From an uncultured Spirochaeta sp. (GTDB lineage Bacteria > Spirochaetota > Spirochaetia > DSM-27196 > Alkalispirochaetaceae), in NCBI GenBank assembly GCA_913030605.1, contig CAJWEZ010000030.1:1-53611 (forward strand): DNA of 53,611 bases. The letters run 5' to 3'. Position 1 is the stretch's first letter. Each line of letters opens with the position of its first letter. The notes beneath the pieces are model-generated. The model was given only the letters and a program-made list of their open reading frames with translations. It was not told the DNA's origin and made no database searches. Shown piece by piece: positions 44,818-53,611 of this stretch. The translations under genes were made by a program, and so were the position numbers.

Positions 44818-45761
44818 ACAATTCTGACCGCCGCGATCGAATGTACCGTATTCTCCTGGACGCCGAGGCGCTCCTGCATCCGACCGGAGAGGTCCACGCC
44901 CGACCCTTGGACCAGCGGGTGGACGAAGTGATCGCCCGGGGTTGGGACGAGACCGGCGGCGGGGATGACCGTTCCGTGGGGACGTCGGACGGTTCCGCGA
45001 CCGCTCGCCACAATCCGGCGTCGGATCAACCAGCGTCGGATCGACCGGCGTTTTCCGCGGACACCTTCGGTGTCGGCGCCGGGAGCGGTCCCTCCGGGGA
45101 CTCGGCCGCCGGTGCCCCCTCTTCGACACCTGACCTGTCCGGCCTGAGCGACGAGGAACGTCGAGCCCGCCTCGATGCGTTGCACGAACGGGTGCGTACC
45201 TGCCAGGCGTGCCCCCTGGCGATGGGCCGCACCAATGCGGTTCCCGGAGAGGGGGTGCTGGACCCGCTGGTCATGATCGTCGGTGAGGGCCCCGGCTACC
45301 ATGAGGACCAGCAGGGACAGCCGTTCGTGGGAAAGGCCGGGCAGTACCTGGACAAGTGGCTGGAGGCGATCGGGCTGACGCGAAACCACAACACGTTCAT
45401 CGCCAACATCGTCAAGTGCCGCCCCCCGAACAACCGTGACCCCAAGCCGGAGGAGAGTGACGCCTGCGCCCCGTACCTTCGGGAACAGATCGCGCTGGTC
45501 CGCCCGCGGCTGATTCTCACCGTGGGTCGGATCAGCGCCCGCATCCTCACCGGTTCGACACAGGGCATCACCCGCATCCACGGGACGTTCTACCGCCACG
45601 AGGGCATCCCGCTGGTGCCCACGTTCCATCCGAGCGGCGTGCTGCGCAACCCGTCGTATCGTCGCCCGGTGTGGGAGGATCTGAAGAAGGTGCGCAACTG
45701 GCTCATCGACAACGCCGGTCACGTCCCCCCCGAGGGTGGCGCCGACGGTCCCGGCGAGTAG
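44814..45761 (+). CDS. family 4 uracil-DNA glycosylase with disordered N-terminal extension
   Basis: The protein has 315 residues. The catalytic part (about residues 120-310) has CQACPL and VKCRPP...ACAPYL cysteines for a [4Fe-4S] cluster, motif A GEGPGYHEDQQGQPFVG and motif B HPSGVLRNPS, all typical of family 4 (UDGa). It removes uracil from DNA. The first 120 residues include a helical start and a long Ser/Asp/Pro/Gly-rich, probably disordered stretch containing a small tandem repeat (45018-45047). The GTG at 44814 overlaps the truA stop. Confidence 0.88.
   Translation: MNNSDRRDRMYRILLDAEALLHPTGEVHARPLDQRVDEVIARGWDETGGGDDRSVGTSDGSATARHNPASDQPASDRPAFSADTFGVGAGSGPSGDSAAGAPSSTPDLSGLSDEERRARLDALHERVRTCQACPLAMGRTNAVPGEGVLDPLVMIVGEGPGYHEDQQGQPFVGKAGQYLDKWLEAIGLTRNHNTFIANIVKCRPPNNRDPKPEESDACAPYLREQIALVRPRLILTVGRISARILTGSTQGITRIHGTFYRHEGIPLVPTFHPSGVLRNPSYRRPVWEDLKKVRNWLIDNAGHVPPEGGADGPGE
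45018..45047. repeat. 15-bp tandem duplication in the UDG linker
   Basis: Two adjacent 15-base units starting GCGTCGGATC differ at two positions and encode a repeated ASDxP. Confidence 0.7.
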
Positions 45762-45770
45762 GTACCCGCC

Positions 45771-47756
45771 ATGGAGGAGCAGACGGTACAGGTCGCGGTT
45801 CCGGTTCCGCTGGACCGCGTGTTCAGCTATGCGGTTCCCGAGGGAACCGATGCACCGGCGCCGGGCTGTCGCGTCATCGTTCCCTTCGGGCGGCGGACCC
45901 TCACCGGCGTCGTTGTGGGTACCGAGCCCCCACCACCCGGTCTTTCCACCGTCAAACCGTTATCGCGGGTGCTGGACACCGACCCGCTCTTCGACGACGA
46001 CTACCTGCGTCTATCTCGCTGGGTGGCGGCAACCTACGTCAGTTCGCTGGGGGAGGTGCTGTCGGCGATGCTTCCCGGCGCACGGCGTGAACGGGAACTA
46101 CCCGAACTCAGTGGTGACGAGCCCACGGCGGCACCGGAGCGAATCCGCCTCTCCGAGGAGCAGGAGCGGGCGCTGGCGGCGATCGTGTCCCCCGGCGACG
46201 GTGAACGGGAACGGTGGTACTACCTGTATGGGATCACCGGAAGCGGCAAGACGGAGGTGTTTCTCCGGGCGGCGGAGGAGATGCTGGAGGCCGGGCGCAG
46301 TGTGATCTATCTGGTCCCGGAAATCGCACTTACCCACCAGCTGTTCGACCACATACGGCGGCGTTTCGGCGCCGTCGCGGCGATGCTTCACTCCGGGCTC
46401 ACCGCCTCCCAGCGGCTGGGCGAGTGGCGGCGGATCCAGCGGGGCGAGGCGCTGCTGGTGGTGGGCGCCCGCAGTGCGGTATTCGCGCCGGTACGCCGCC
46501 TCGGACTCGTGGTCATCGATGAGGAACACGAGGGCTCCTACAAGTCCGGGCACGCGCCGCGCTATCACGCCCGACAGGTCGCGCTCTGGCGGGCGATGCA
46601 GGCGGACGCGGTCTGCGTGATGGGCTCGGCCACGCCGTCGGTGGAGGCGTGGCACCTCATGGATCAGGGACGGCTCACACGGCTGGACCTGACCGAGCGC
46701 CTGAGCGGGGGCGCCCTGCCGCGCATCAGCGTCCAGAACATCCGCGGGAGTTCCGCGCTTCTGTCTTCGGCGCTGGTGGAGGCGCTGCGGGAGACCCACG
46801 AGATGGGCGCGCAGAGCATTCTCTTTCTCAATCGACGTGGCTTCGCGAGCGTCTTTCAGTGCCGCAGTTGCGGCTACCAGATGGAGTGTCCTCACTGTTC
46901 GGTGCCCATGACGTGGCACAAGAGTCGTGGGCGCCTCATATGTCACTACTGTGGACACCAGGCGCGGCCGGCGTCGGTGTGCCCGGAGTGCGGTTCACTG
47001 GATGTGGGCTACACCGGGTTCGGAACGGAGCGAATCGAAGAGGACATGGCGAGGCAGCTGCCGACACTTCGTGTGGCACGTCTGGACACCGACGTCACGG
47101 CAAAAAAGGGCGCCCTGCGGGAGACGCTCGACGCCTTTTCCGCCGGCGATATCGACGTGCTCCTGGGCACGCAGATGGTCGCCAAGGGCCTCAATTTTCC
47201 GAGGGTGCGTACGGTGGGGATCGTCATGGCGGATACGGGACTCAGTCTGCCGGATTTTCGCGCCGCGGAACGGACGTTTTCTCTCATCGTCCAGGTTGCC
47301 GGTCGCGCCGGCCGCTTTCGCACCGACGGCCAGGTGATCGTTCAGACGGTCCGGCCGGAACACGGCGCGATCCAGCGGGCGGTGCGCATGCAGGTGGCGG
47401 AGTTCTACCGGGAGGAGATCGCCGTCCGGGAGTCTCTGGGGTTTCCCCCGTTCTCGCGTCTGCTGCGGCTGGTGGTTCGTGCACCGCGCCGGGAGGATGC
47501 GGAACGCACGGCCGAGGAAATCGCTGCAGGGATACGCGCGTCGGTGCCGGAGGCACTCGCATCGGGACAGCTGGAAGTGCTGGGGCCGGCGCCGGCGCCG
47601 CTGGAGCGCGTCAACCGCAACTGGCGCTACCAGATCCTCCTGCGGGCGGCGTCGGCGGCGATGGTCACCCGCATCGCCCGGGGAGCGTTGCAGGACAGCC
47701 AGCAGCCGCGGGGCGTCTACGTGGAGGTAGATGTAGACCCGGTCAACCTCTTGTAA
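45771..47756 (+). CDS. priA: primosomal replication protein N' (replication restart helicase)
   Basis: This 661-residue 3'-5' helicase restarts stalled forks. Walker A GITGSGKTE is at residues 154-162 and Walker B IDEEH lies near 245. Eight cysteines in CRSCGYQMECPHC and CHYCG...CPEC bind two zinc ions. The N-terminal 110 residues are the 3'-DNA-binding domain. It follows udg by 9 bases and precedes def by 8. Confidence 0.94.
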   Translation: MEEQTVQVAVPVPLDRVFSYAVPEGTDAPAPGCRVIVPFGRRTLTGVVVGTEPPPPGLSTVKPLSRVLDTDPLFDDDYLRLSRWVAATYVSSLGEVLSAMLPGARRERELPELSGDEPTAAPERIRLSEEQERALAAIVSPGDGERERWYYLYGITGSGKTEVFLRAAEEMLEAGRSVIYLVPEIALTHQLFDHIRRRFGAVAAMLHSGLTASQRLGEWRRIQRGEALLVVGARSAVFAPVRRLGLVVIDEEHEGSYKSGHAPRYHARQVALWRAMQADAVCVMGSATPSVEAWHLMDQGRLTRLDLTERLSGGALPRISVQNIRGSSALLSSALVEALRETHEMGAQSILFLNRRGFASVFQCRSCGYQMECPHCSVPMTWHKSRGRLICHYCGHQARPASVCPECGSLDVGYTGFGTERIEEDMARQLPTLRVARLDTDVTAKKGALRETLDAFSAGDIDVLLGTQMVAKGLNFPRVRTVGIVMADTGLSLPDFRAAERTFSLIVQVAGRAGRFRTDGQVIVQTVRPEHGAIQRAVRMQVAEFYREEIAVRESLGFPPFSRLLRLVVRAPRREDAERTAEEIAAGIRASVPEALASGQLEVLGPAPAPLERVNRNWRYQILLRAASAAMVTRIARGALQDSQQPRGVYVEVDVDPVNLL

Positions 47757-47764
47757 GTAAACTC

Positions 47765-48280
47765 GTGGCCGTGATTCCTCTTGTATACCATCCCGACGAA
47801 CGACTCACCACGGTCGCCACCGACGTCCCCGAGATCGGTGGGGAGATTGCACAGCTCGCCGAGGAGATGCTGGCCACGATGCATGACGCGCGTGGAATCG
47901 GTCTCGCCGGCCCGCAGGTCGGCCGCATGGATCGGCTGTTTGTGGTGCACGTACCGGAAGACGAACCCCGGGTGTTTATCAACCCCCGGATAATCGCCGC
48001 CTCCCCCGACGAGGGGCCCTACGAGGAGGGCTGCCTGAGCATCCCCGGCGTCTGGGCCGACATCCAGCGACCACTGGAGATTACGGTGGAGGCGTACGAT
48101 CAGTCCGGCGATGCCTTCCGTCTGGACGCCGGCGGCGTTCTTGCCAGGGTCATCCAGCACGAGTACGACCACCTCGACGGCGTTCTATTCATCGATTACC
48201 TGACTCGTCGCAAGCGGGAGCGTCTGATGAAGACGTATCGCAAGCCCGGTCCGGAGGACGACGGAGCCGTTGATGAGTGA
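47765..48280 (+). CDS. def: peptide deformylase
   Basis: This 171-residue metalloenzyme removes the formyl group from nascent proteins. The three motifs are GIGLAGPQVG, EGCLSIPG and HEYDHLDG. GTG 47765 is chosen as start (a second GTG is two codons on); no strong ribosome-binding site is seen, so it may rely on coupling to priA. It overlaps fmt by 8 bases, the common def-fmt arrangement. Confidence 0.93.
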   Translation: MAVIPLVYHPDERLTTVATDVPEIGGEIAQLAEEMLATMHDARGIGLAGPQVGRMDRLFVVHVPEDEPRVFINPRIIAASPDEGPYEEGCLSIPGVWADIQRPLEITVEAYDQSGDAFRLDAGGVLARVIQHEYDHLDGVLFIDYLTRRKRERLMKTYRKPGPEDDGAVDE

Positions 48281-49271
48281 TGGTGACCGTACCACGGCGC
48301 CGGCGGCGCCGCTTCGGATTCTGTTTGCCGGCACCCCCGGCATCGCCCTCTTTTCTCTGGATGCGCTCCTGGAGGCTTCCGGACCGGACTGGACCATCGC
48401 CGGCGTCCTGACGAACCCCGATGCTCCCCGTGGCCGGGGTCGGCGTCTCATGCCGTCGCCGGTCAAGGCGCGGGCGCTGGACGCGGGGCTGCCGGTGCTG
48501 CAGCCGGCGCGCCTCGACGCCGCCGCCCGGGAGCAGGTCGCGGCCCTGGCGCCGGATCTCCTGGTCGTGGTGGCCTACGGGCGGATTTTCGGCCCCCGGT
48601 TTCTGGCGCTGTTTCCGAAGGGCGGGGTGAACGTGCACCCGTCGCTGTTGCCGCGGCACCGCGGGCCGAGCCCGCTGCAGGCGGCGATCCTCGCCGGTGA
48701 CACGGAGACGGGCGTGACGATTCAGTACCTGGCAGAGGAGATGGACGCCGGCGACATCATCCTTCAGGAATCGGTCGCTCTTTCGCAGACCACGACGGTC
48801 GCGGAGCTCCACGATGACCTCGGCGCCCACGGTGCACGGCTGCTGGTCCAGGCGGTCCGCTCCATTGCCCGCGGAACGGTGGACTCTCATCGGCAGGATC
48901 ATCGGCTCGCTACCTACTGCACCAAACTCGACCGCGAGGCCGGCGCCCTGTCGTGGACCGAGCCGGCGGAGGAGATCGACCGACGGGTCCGGGCCCTCAC
49001 GCCGTGGCCGGGCGTCCGCTGCCGCTGGGGAGAGACCACGCTGCAGCTTACCGCCACGCAACTCCCGCCGGCGGACACCCCCGCTCCCGACGCTGACGCC
49101 GCCCCCGGAACGGTGGTCGCAGTAGACAGCGCACTTGGAATTCTGGTACAAACCACGGATGGTCTGTTGGCTGTCCATCGCCTCAAGCAACAGGCCCGAA
49201 AAGAGCTCGATTTCCGCGACTTTGTGAACGGAAACCCCGAGATCATCGGCACCGTACTACAGCAGGCGTAA
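48273..49271 (+). CDS. fmt: methionyl-tRNA formyltransferase
   Basis: This 332-residue enzyme formylates initiator Met-tRNA. The catalytic region has VNVHPSLLPRHRG and GDTETGVTIQYLAEEMDAGDI, and a C-terminal OB-like domain follows. ATG 48273 with GGAG 6 bases upstream is preferred to the adjacent TTG. It works upstream of Def in the initiation cycle. Confidence 0.93.
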   Translation: MSDGDRTTAPAAPLRILFAGTPGIALFSLDALLEASGPDWTIAGVLTNPDAPRGRGRRLMPSPVKARALDAGLPVLQPARLDAAAREQVAALAPDLLVVVAYGRIFGPRFLALFPKGGVNVHPSLLPRHRGPSPLQAAILAGDTETGVTIQYLAEEMDAGDIILQESVALSQTTTVAELHDDLGAHGARLLVQAVRSIARGTVDSHRQDHRLATYCTKLDREAGALSWTEPAEEIDRRVRALTPWPGVRCRWGETTLQLTATQLPPADTPAPDADAAPGTVVAVDSALGILVQTTDGLLAVHRLKQQARKELDFRDFVNGNPEIIGTVLQQA

Positions 49272-49274
49272 CGC

Positions 49275-50309
49275 ATGAACGTATTCGGCTTTCTCAAACG
49301 AAAACACCACGAGCGCTCCGACAGTCCGGATCAGCGGTATTTCCGCATTACGGTCTGGGCTTTTGTCGGCATGTTCGTCCTTTTTGGTCTCGCCGGTCTC
49401 ACGGCGTTCCTCCTTGCCCTCCGCGGACCGGAACAGACCCAGGTTCCGGACATGCAGGGTGAGGAGCTGGTGCAGGCGGTTATCGCCCTGCAGGAACGGG
49501 GTCTGTACCCGCAGGTTCAGTTGCGGTTCCACAGTGATCCGACCCTCAAGGGGCGGATCATCTCACAGGACCCGGAACCGGGGGCGGTGGTCCGTGCCGG
49601 GCGCCGGGTGACGCTGCTCGTCAGCCAGGGCTCGGTCGTGGACGAAGTCGGTGACTACGTCGGGCGGCCGCTGCAGGACGTTCAGGCGGACATTCAGACC
49701 CTCGGCGCCGGCGGAGAGGGAGTCCTCTTCATCGACAACGTCAGCTACGATTTCGACGACGCCGTCAGCGGCACCGTGATCGCTCAGTCTCCCGAGGCGG
49801 GGACGACGATCTCCGGTACCACCGGTATCGATCTCGTCGTGAGTCGTGGACCTGAGGTCGAGCGGGTTTCGCTGCCGACGTTCCTCGGACTCGACTGGTC
49901 CGATGCTCTGCAGGTGCTCTCCCGGGACAACATTCCCTTTGTGTTCCAGCTCGAGGAGCAGCCCACGGTGGGGCAGGACGGTGTGGTTGTGACCCAGGAT
50001 CCCGGTCCCGGCGAGCAGGTCGAGCAGGGAACGCCGGTGGATCTGACGATCCGCGATATCCGCTCCGTCCCGGAGGGCGAACAGTTCGGTATCTTTGACC
50101 GGACGCTTCCGGAGTATGCGGTCGCGGTGGAGCTGAGTGCCGTGGCCGTGGGACCGGAAGGGGAGAGCACGACCCTGTTTAACATGATGCACCCCGGTGG
50201 TCGCCTGGCGTTCCCGTACCAGCTCGAGGTCGGCTCGACGATCATTATCTACCGGTACGACACCGAGGTGATCCGCTACGTGGTCAGGGACTCATCACCG
50301 GACCAGTAG
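49275..50309 (+). CDS. membrane-anchored PASTA-domain protein (no kinase domain)
   Basis: The protein has 344 residues. A basic cytoplasmic tail of about 25 residues, one membrane helix (about 26-48) and three PASTA modules (about 56-120, 122-192, 195-262) are visible, with the typical QDPEPGAVVRAG, QSPEAGTTISG and QDPGPGEQVEQG turns. A unique C-terminal domain of about 80 residues follows. PASTA domains bind muropeptides or D-Ala-D-Ala in wall enzymes and kinases. There is no kinase here. It starts 3 bases after fmt. Confidence 0.88.
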   Translation: MNVFGFLKRKHHERSDSPDQRYFRITVWAFVGMFVLFGLAGLTAFLLALRGPEQTQVPDMQGEELVQAVIALQERGLYPQVQLRFHSDPTLKGRIISQDPEPGAVVRAGRRVTLLVSQGSVVDEVGDYVGRPLQDVQADIQTLGAGGEGVLFIDNVSYDFDDAVSGTVIAQSPEAGTTISGTTGIDLVVSRGPEVERVSLPTFLGLDWSDALQVLSRDNIPFVFQLEEQPTVGQDGVVVTQDPGPGEQVEQGTPVDLTIRDIRSVPEGEQFGIFDRTLPEYAVAVELSAVAVGPEGESTTLFNMMHPGGRLAFPYQLEVGSTIIIYRYDTEVIRYVVRDSSPDQ

Positions 50310-50361
50310 TCCAGCCCGACAGCCCTGTAACGATTTCGCACGATGGAACGAGGAGGATGTT

Positions 50362-53300
50362 TTGTACAAGCCGGTTGACGCGAAGGTGAGTTTTCCCGGA
50401 ATGGAGGAGGAAATCCTGAAGTTCTGGGAGGAAAACGGCATCTTCGAAAAGTCGGTGCAGCAGCGACACGACGCACCGCAGTATGTGTTCTACGACGGAC
50501 CGCCGTTTGCCACCGGTCTGCCGCACTTCGGGCACTTCGTCCCCGGCACGATCAAGGACATCATTCCGCGCTACCAGACGATGAAGGGCAAGCGGGTCGA
50601 ACGACGGTTCGGCTGGGACTGCCACGGCCTGCCGGTTGAGTACGAGATGGAGAAGGAGCTGGGCATCTCCGGCGCATCCCAGATCGAGGAGTACGGCGTC
50701 GCCGAGTTCAACGAGGCGTGTCGCGGCATCGTGCTGCGCTACACCTCCGAGTGGCGTGAGGTCGTTACGCGCATGGGCCGCTGGGTCGACTTCGACAACG
50801 ATTACAAGACGATGGACCCCCAGTACATGGAAACGATCTGGTGGGTCTTCAAGCGACTGTGGGAGAAGGGCCTCATCTACGAGGGACACTACATCCTCCC
50901 GTACAGCCCCGCCCTGGCGACGCCGCTGTCGAACTTCGAGGTGAATCTCGGAGGCTATCACGACGTGGATGACCCGGCGATCACAGTCCGCTTCGAACTC
51001 GTCGATCAGCCCAGGACCTACATCCTCGCCTGGACCACCACCCCCTGGACGCTCCCGAGCAACCTCGCCCTCGCCGCCGGTCGCGATATCGCCTATCTCA
51101 AGGTGCGCGACGGTGAGGATCACTACATTCTCGCTGAATCCCGCATCGGCCACTACTACAAGGATGAGTCCGAGTACGAGGTAGTCGAGCGCCTTACGGG
51201 GGCGGACCTCGAAGGCCTGCAGTACGCGCCGATCTTTCCGTATTTCGCGGATCTGGCGGAGCAGGGGGCGTTCCGCGTCCACCTCGGCGACTTCGTCACC
51301 ACCGAGGACGGCACCGGCGTGGTGCATATCGCGCCGGGGTTCGGCGAGGACGACCACAACCTGCTCAAGGGTTCGGGACTGCCGGTCATCGTGCCGATCG
51401 ATCCGGAAGCCCGCTTTACCTCCGAGGTCCCCGACTTCCAGGGGCTGCAGGTAAAGGAAGCCGACAAGCCGATCATCGCGTGGCTGAAGGAGCGGGGCAT
51501 CCTCGTGAAGCGGGAGACCTACCGTCACTCGTACCCCTTCTGTTATCGCACCAAAAAACCGCTGATCTACCGCGCTATCAGTTCGTGGTTCGTGGATATC
51601 GAGAAGATCAAACAGCGGATGCTCGACGCGAACGGCAAGGTTCATTGGGTGCCCGGACACCTGCAGCAGGGACGCTTCGGGAAGTGGCTGGAGGGCGCCC
51701 GGGACTGGGCGATCAGCCGGAATCGGTACTGGGGAAACCCGATCCCCGTCTGGAAGTGCGACGGCAGCGACCACGTTGAGGTAATCGGCAGCCGCGAGGA
51801 GCTCCAGGAGAAGAGCGGTGTGTGGGTGGATGATCTCCACAAGCACCACGTGGACGAGATCACCTGGCCCAGCCCCGACGGCAAGGGCACCATGCGCCGC
51901 GTTCGGGAGGTACTGGACTGCTGGTTCGAGTCCGGGGCGATGCCCTACGCCCAGAACCACTACCCCTTCGACAACAAGGAACATTTCGAGGCGAACTTTC
52001 CGGCGGACTTCATCTGCGAGGGGCTGGACCAGACCCGCGGGTGGTTCTACACGCTTACCGTCCTGGCGGCGGCGCTTTTTGACGCGCCGGCTTTCGAGAA
52101 CGTGGTGGTGAACGGACTGGTGCTCGCTCCCGACGGCAAGAAGATGTCCAAGTCGGAGCGCAACTACACCGACCCCAGGGAAGTGATCCAGCAGTTCGGG
52201 GCCGATGCACTGCGGCTGTTCCTCATGGATTCCGCGGTGGTAAAGGCCGAGGACCTGAAGTACACCGACGAAGGTGTTCGCGAGGTGCTCAAAACGGTCA
52301 TCATTCCCTACTGGAACGCCTACAGCTTCTTCGTGACCTACGCCAACATCGACGGCGTTCAGCCGACCGCCGCGCCGGCGGACCCGGACAATCCGCTCGA
52401 CCGCTGGGTGCTTTCGGAGGCGGAGCGTCTGGTGGCGGAGGTGACCGATCAGCTCGACGCCTACGACCTCCAGAAGGCGATCGACCCGATCGTCTCGTTC
52501 ATCGACTCCCTCAACAACTGGTACATTCGCCGCAGCCGGCGCCGGTTCTGGAAGAGCGAGAACGACAACGACAAGGAACAGGCGTACCAGACGCTCTATT
52601 CCGTACTCATGACGCTGACCAAGGTTGCCGCACCGATCATCCCCTTCATGACCGAGGAGATCTACCGCAACCTGCGTTCGCCGCAGGAACCGGAGTCGGT
52701 GCACCTGTGTGACTATCCCGTGGCGGACGAATCGCGCCGTGACCGGGAGCTCGAGCGCAAGATGGCGATCACGCGCCAGGCGGTGAGTCTGGGACGCGCG
52801 ATCCGGACGATGCACAACCTCAAGATCCGGCAGCCCCTCTCGGCGATCCACATCGTGACCCGGGATGAGGAGGCGCGGCGGATCCTGCGGGAGATGGAGG
52901 ACATCACCCGCGAGGAGCTCAACGTCAAGGACGTGGTGTTCCGCGAAAACGAGGAAGAGCTCGTCGAGTACTCCGCCAAGGCCAACTTCCGCGAGCTGGG
53001 ACCGCGCCTCGGCAAGCGCATGCGCGCCGCCGCCGAGGTGATCGAGGGCCTTTCCGGCGCCGAGATCCAGCAGCTCATGGAGGGCAGTACCCTGAGTCTC
53101 GATGTGGACGGGGAGCCGGTGGACATCACGATCGAAAGTGTCCTGGTGCAGCGGCAGGAAAAGGAAAACCTCAAGGTCCTGAACGAGGGGAGCCTGACCG
53201 TGGCGCTCGACCCGGAGATCACCGAGGAACTCCTTCAGGAGGGCCTCGTCCGTGACCTGATCCGGGCGGTGCAGAACCTGCGAAAGGAACGGGGGTTCGA

Positions 53301-53487
53301 GGTCACCGATCGGATCACGTTGGCGATCGACGGCAGCGAGGAGATTCTCGCGGCCGTCCGGTCCTTCGAGGACTACCTCCGCGGCGAGACCCTTACCGAC
53401 GATCTGCGGTTCACCGTGGACGGTGACGCCCAGGAAATCTCCATCGGCGATTTCCGCGTTGCGGTCGACGTCCAGAAAAACTCGTGA
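50362..53487 (+). CDS. ileS: isoleucyl-tRNA synthetase, eukaryote-like type
   Basis: This 1041-residue class I synthetase has its HIGH-type motif as HFGH (residues 55-58) and KMSKS at 594-598; the editing domain lies between. Length and the PFATGLPHFGHFVPGTIKD string match the eukaryote-like IleS branch, which tends to resist mupirocin. TTG 50362 is the start, with GAGGAGG 7 bases upstream. A 52-base gap before it is the largest in the cluster and may hold a promoter. Confidence 0.93.
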   Translation: MYKPVDAKVSFPGMEEEILKFWEENGIFEKSVQQRHDAPQYVFYDGPPFATGLPHFGHFVPGTIKDIIPRYQTMKGKRVERRFGWDCHGLPVEYEMEKELGISGASQIEEYGVAEFNEACRGIVLRYTSEWREVVTRMGRWVDFDNDYKTMDPQYMETIWWVFKRLWEKGLIYEGHYILPYSPALATPLSNFEVNLGGYHDVDDPAITVRFELVDQPRTYILAWTTTPWTLPSNLALAAGRDIAYLKVRDGEDHYILAESRIGHYYKDESEYEVVERLTGADLEGLQYAPIFPYFADLAEQGAFRVHLGDFVTTEDGTGVVHIAPGFGEDDHNLLKGSGLPVIVPIDPEARFTSEVPDFQGLQVKEADKPIIAWLKERGILVKRETYRHSYPFCYRTKKPLIYRAISSWFVDIEKIKQRMLDANGKVHWVPGHLQQGRFGKWLEGARDWAISRNRYWGNPIPVWKCDGSDHVEVIGSREELQEKSGVWVDDLHKHHVDEITWPSPDGKGTMRRVREVLDCWFESGAMPYAQNHYPFDNKEHFEANFPADFICEGLDQTRGWFYTLTVLAAALFDAPAFENVVVNGLVLAPDGKKMSKSERNYTDPREVIQQFGADALRLFLMDSAVVKAEDLKYTDEGVREVLKTVIIPYWNAYSFFVTYANIDGVQPTAAPADPDNPLDRWVLSEAERLVAEVTDQLDAYDLQKAIDPIVSFIDSLNNWYIRRSRRRFWKSENDNDKEQAYQTLYSVLMTLTKVAAPIIPFMTEEIYRNLRSPQEPESVHLCDYPVADESRRDRELERKMAITRQAVSLGRAIRTMHNLKIRQPLSAIHIVTRDEEARRILREMEDITREELNVKDVVFRENEEELVEYSAKANFRELGPRLGKRMRAAAEVIEGLSGAEIQQLMEGSTLSLDVDGEPVDITIESVLVQRQEKENLKVLNEGSLTVALDPEITEELLQEGLVRDLIRAVQNLRKERGFEVTDRITLAIDGSEEILAAVRSFEDYLRGETLTDDLRFTVDGDAQEISIGDFRVAVDVQKNS

Positions 53488-53611
53488 TCCCCCTGCGGCG
53501 TCTCCCGATCGTCGGTGTCGCCGTTGTGATCCTCGGTGGTGCGGCCCTCGGCGGGTGTGCGTCTGCGCCCCCCGCCGGGACGGGCACCGCCGGCGGGGGT
53601 TCCGCGGGCGG
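53484..53611 (+). CDS. putative lipoprotein, 5' part only
   Basis: A GTG overlapping the ileS stop (GTGA) opens a frame running off the window. It encodes a signal peptide with two arginines, a Val/Ile/Leu core and the lipobox LGGC with Cys at residue 25, then Ala/Pro/Gly-rich residues. The function is unknown because only about 42 residues are present. Confidence 0.6.
   Translation, partial: MIPLRRLPIVGVAVVILGGAALGGCASAPPAGTGTAGGGSAG

Noticed and set aside
45001..45120. Frameshift or contamination suspected in the odd N-terminus of the uracil-DNA glycosylase
   Set aside because: The frame stays open, the start is coupled to truA, and Ser/Pro/Asp-rich linkers are common in this protein class; slippage repeats explain the oddity.
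47732..47780. GTATAC at the def start as another member of the TGTATACA operator set
   Set aside because: It reads TTGTATACCATC, lacks the inverted right half and lies within the coding sequence of def.
50284..52851. A long minus-strand open frame opposite ileS
   Set aside because: It is the antisense shadow of a certain ileS gene. Composition is typical of antisense frames in GC-rich DNA.

Overview
The window is a gene-dense, GC-rich bacterial chromosome segment (about two thirds G+C by eye) with no mobile elements, tRNA, rRNA or CRISPR. Gene content and order point to a free-living, probably fermentative member of the Spirochaetota. The evidence is a topoisomerase IV pair with a spirochaete-style ParE, a cdaA-ybbR-acpS run, an AckA-CoaX pair, a eukaryote-type IleS, a very short RpoZ, an exported OmpA-domain protein with FlgD-like repeats, and small basic proteins seen in this phylum. 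The phylum is inferred from family resemblance, not from an rRNA gene.

Layout. 1-8.3 kb: a lipoprotein and an FAD oxidoreductase on the minus strand, then parE and parC separated by an esterase and an exported propeller-like protein. 8.3-10.5 kb: two small minus-strand genes, then an amino-acid racemase coupled to a LOG phosphoribohydrolase. 10.4-16.8 kb: a minus-strand alpha-glucoside-type ABC uptake operon (binding protein, two permeases, no ATPase) ending in a UPF0182 membrane protein, divergent from a chemoreceptor-like gene. 18.6-25.2 kb: a TetR-ABC exporter operon, a purine permease, an MFS transporter and a DUF2161 nuclease-fold protein. 25.3-28.6 kb: a 986-residue surface protein and a strongly expressed-looking 67-residue protein. 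28.6-32.3 kb: fetA-fetB and ackA-coaX on the minus strand. 32.4-36.9 kb: PTS-dependent dihydroxyacetone kinase dhaK-dhaL-dhaM, with a DhaM that carries a complete Enzyme I. 37-41 kb: topA, divergent rpoZ-miaA and a 30-residue bS22/COX24-like gene. 41-53.6 kb: a tightly packed plus-strand run, cdaA-ybbR-acpS-DUF2225-truA-udg-priA-def-fmt-PASTA-ileS-lipoprotein, in which most genes overlap or nearly touch.

The metabolic picture is oligosaccharide uptake, triose (dihydroxyacetone) phosphorylation at the expense of PEP, ATP formation by acetate kinase, CoA synthesis by CoaX, and housekeeping replication, translation and c-di-AMP signalling. The most unusual feature is regulatory. At least seven first-in-unit genes have a -10-like hexamer 6-7 bases before the start codon and no ribosome-binding site, which predicts leaderless mRNAs. 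The window also has an exact CTGTATACAG palindrome near dhaM and at the left edge, a terminator splitting dhaKL from dhaM, a terminator between the sugar-binding protein gene and its permeases, and several short exact tandem duplications. No single unmistakably new system is evident; the leaderless pattern and the UPF0182/sugar-transport linkage are the best leads.
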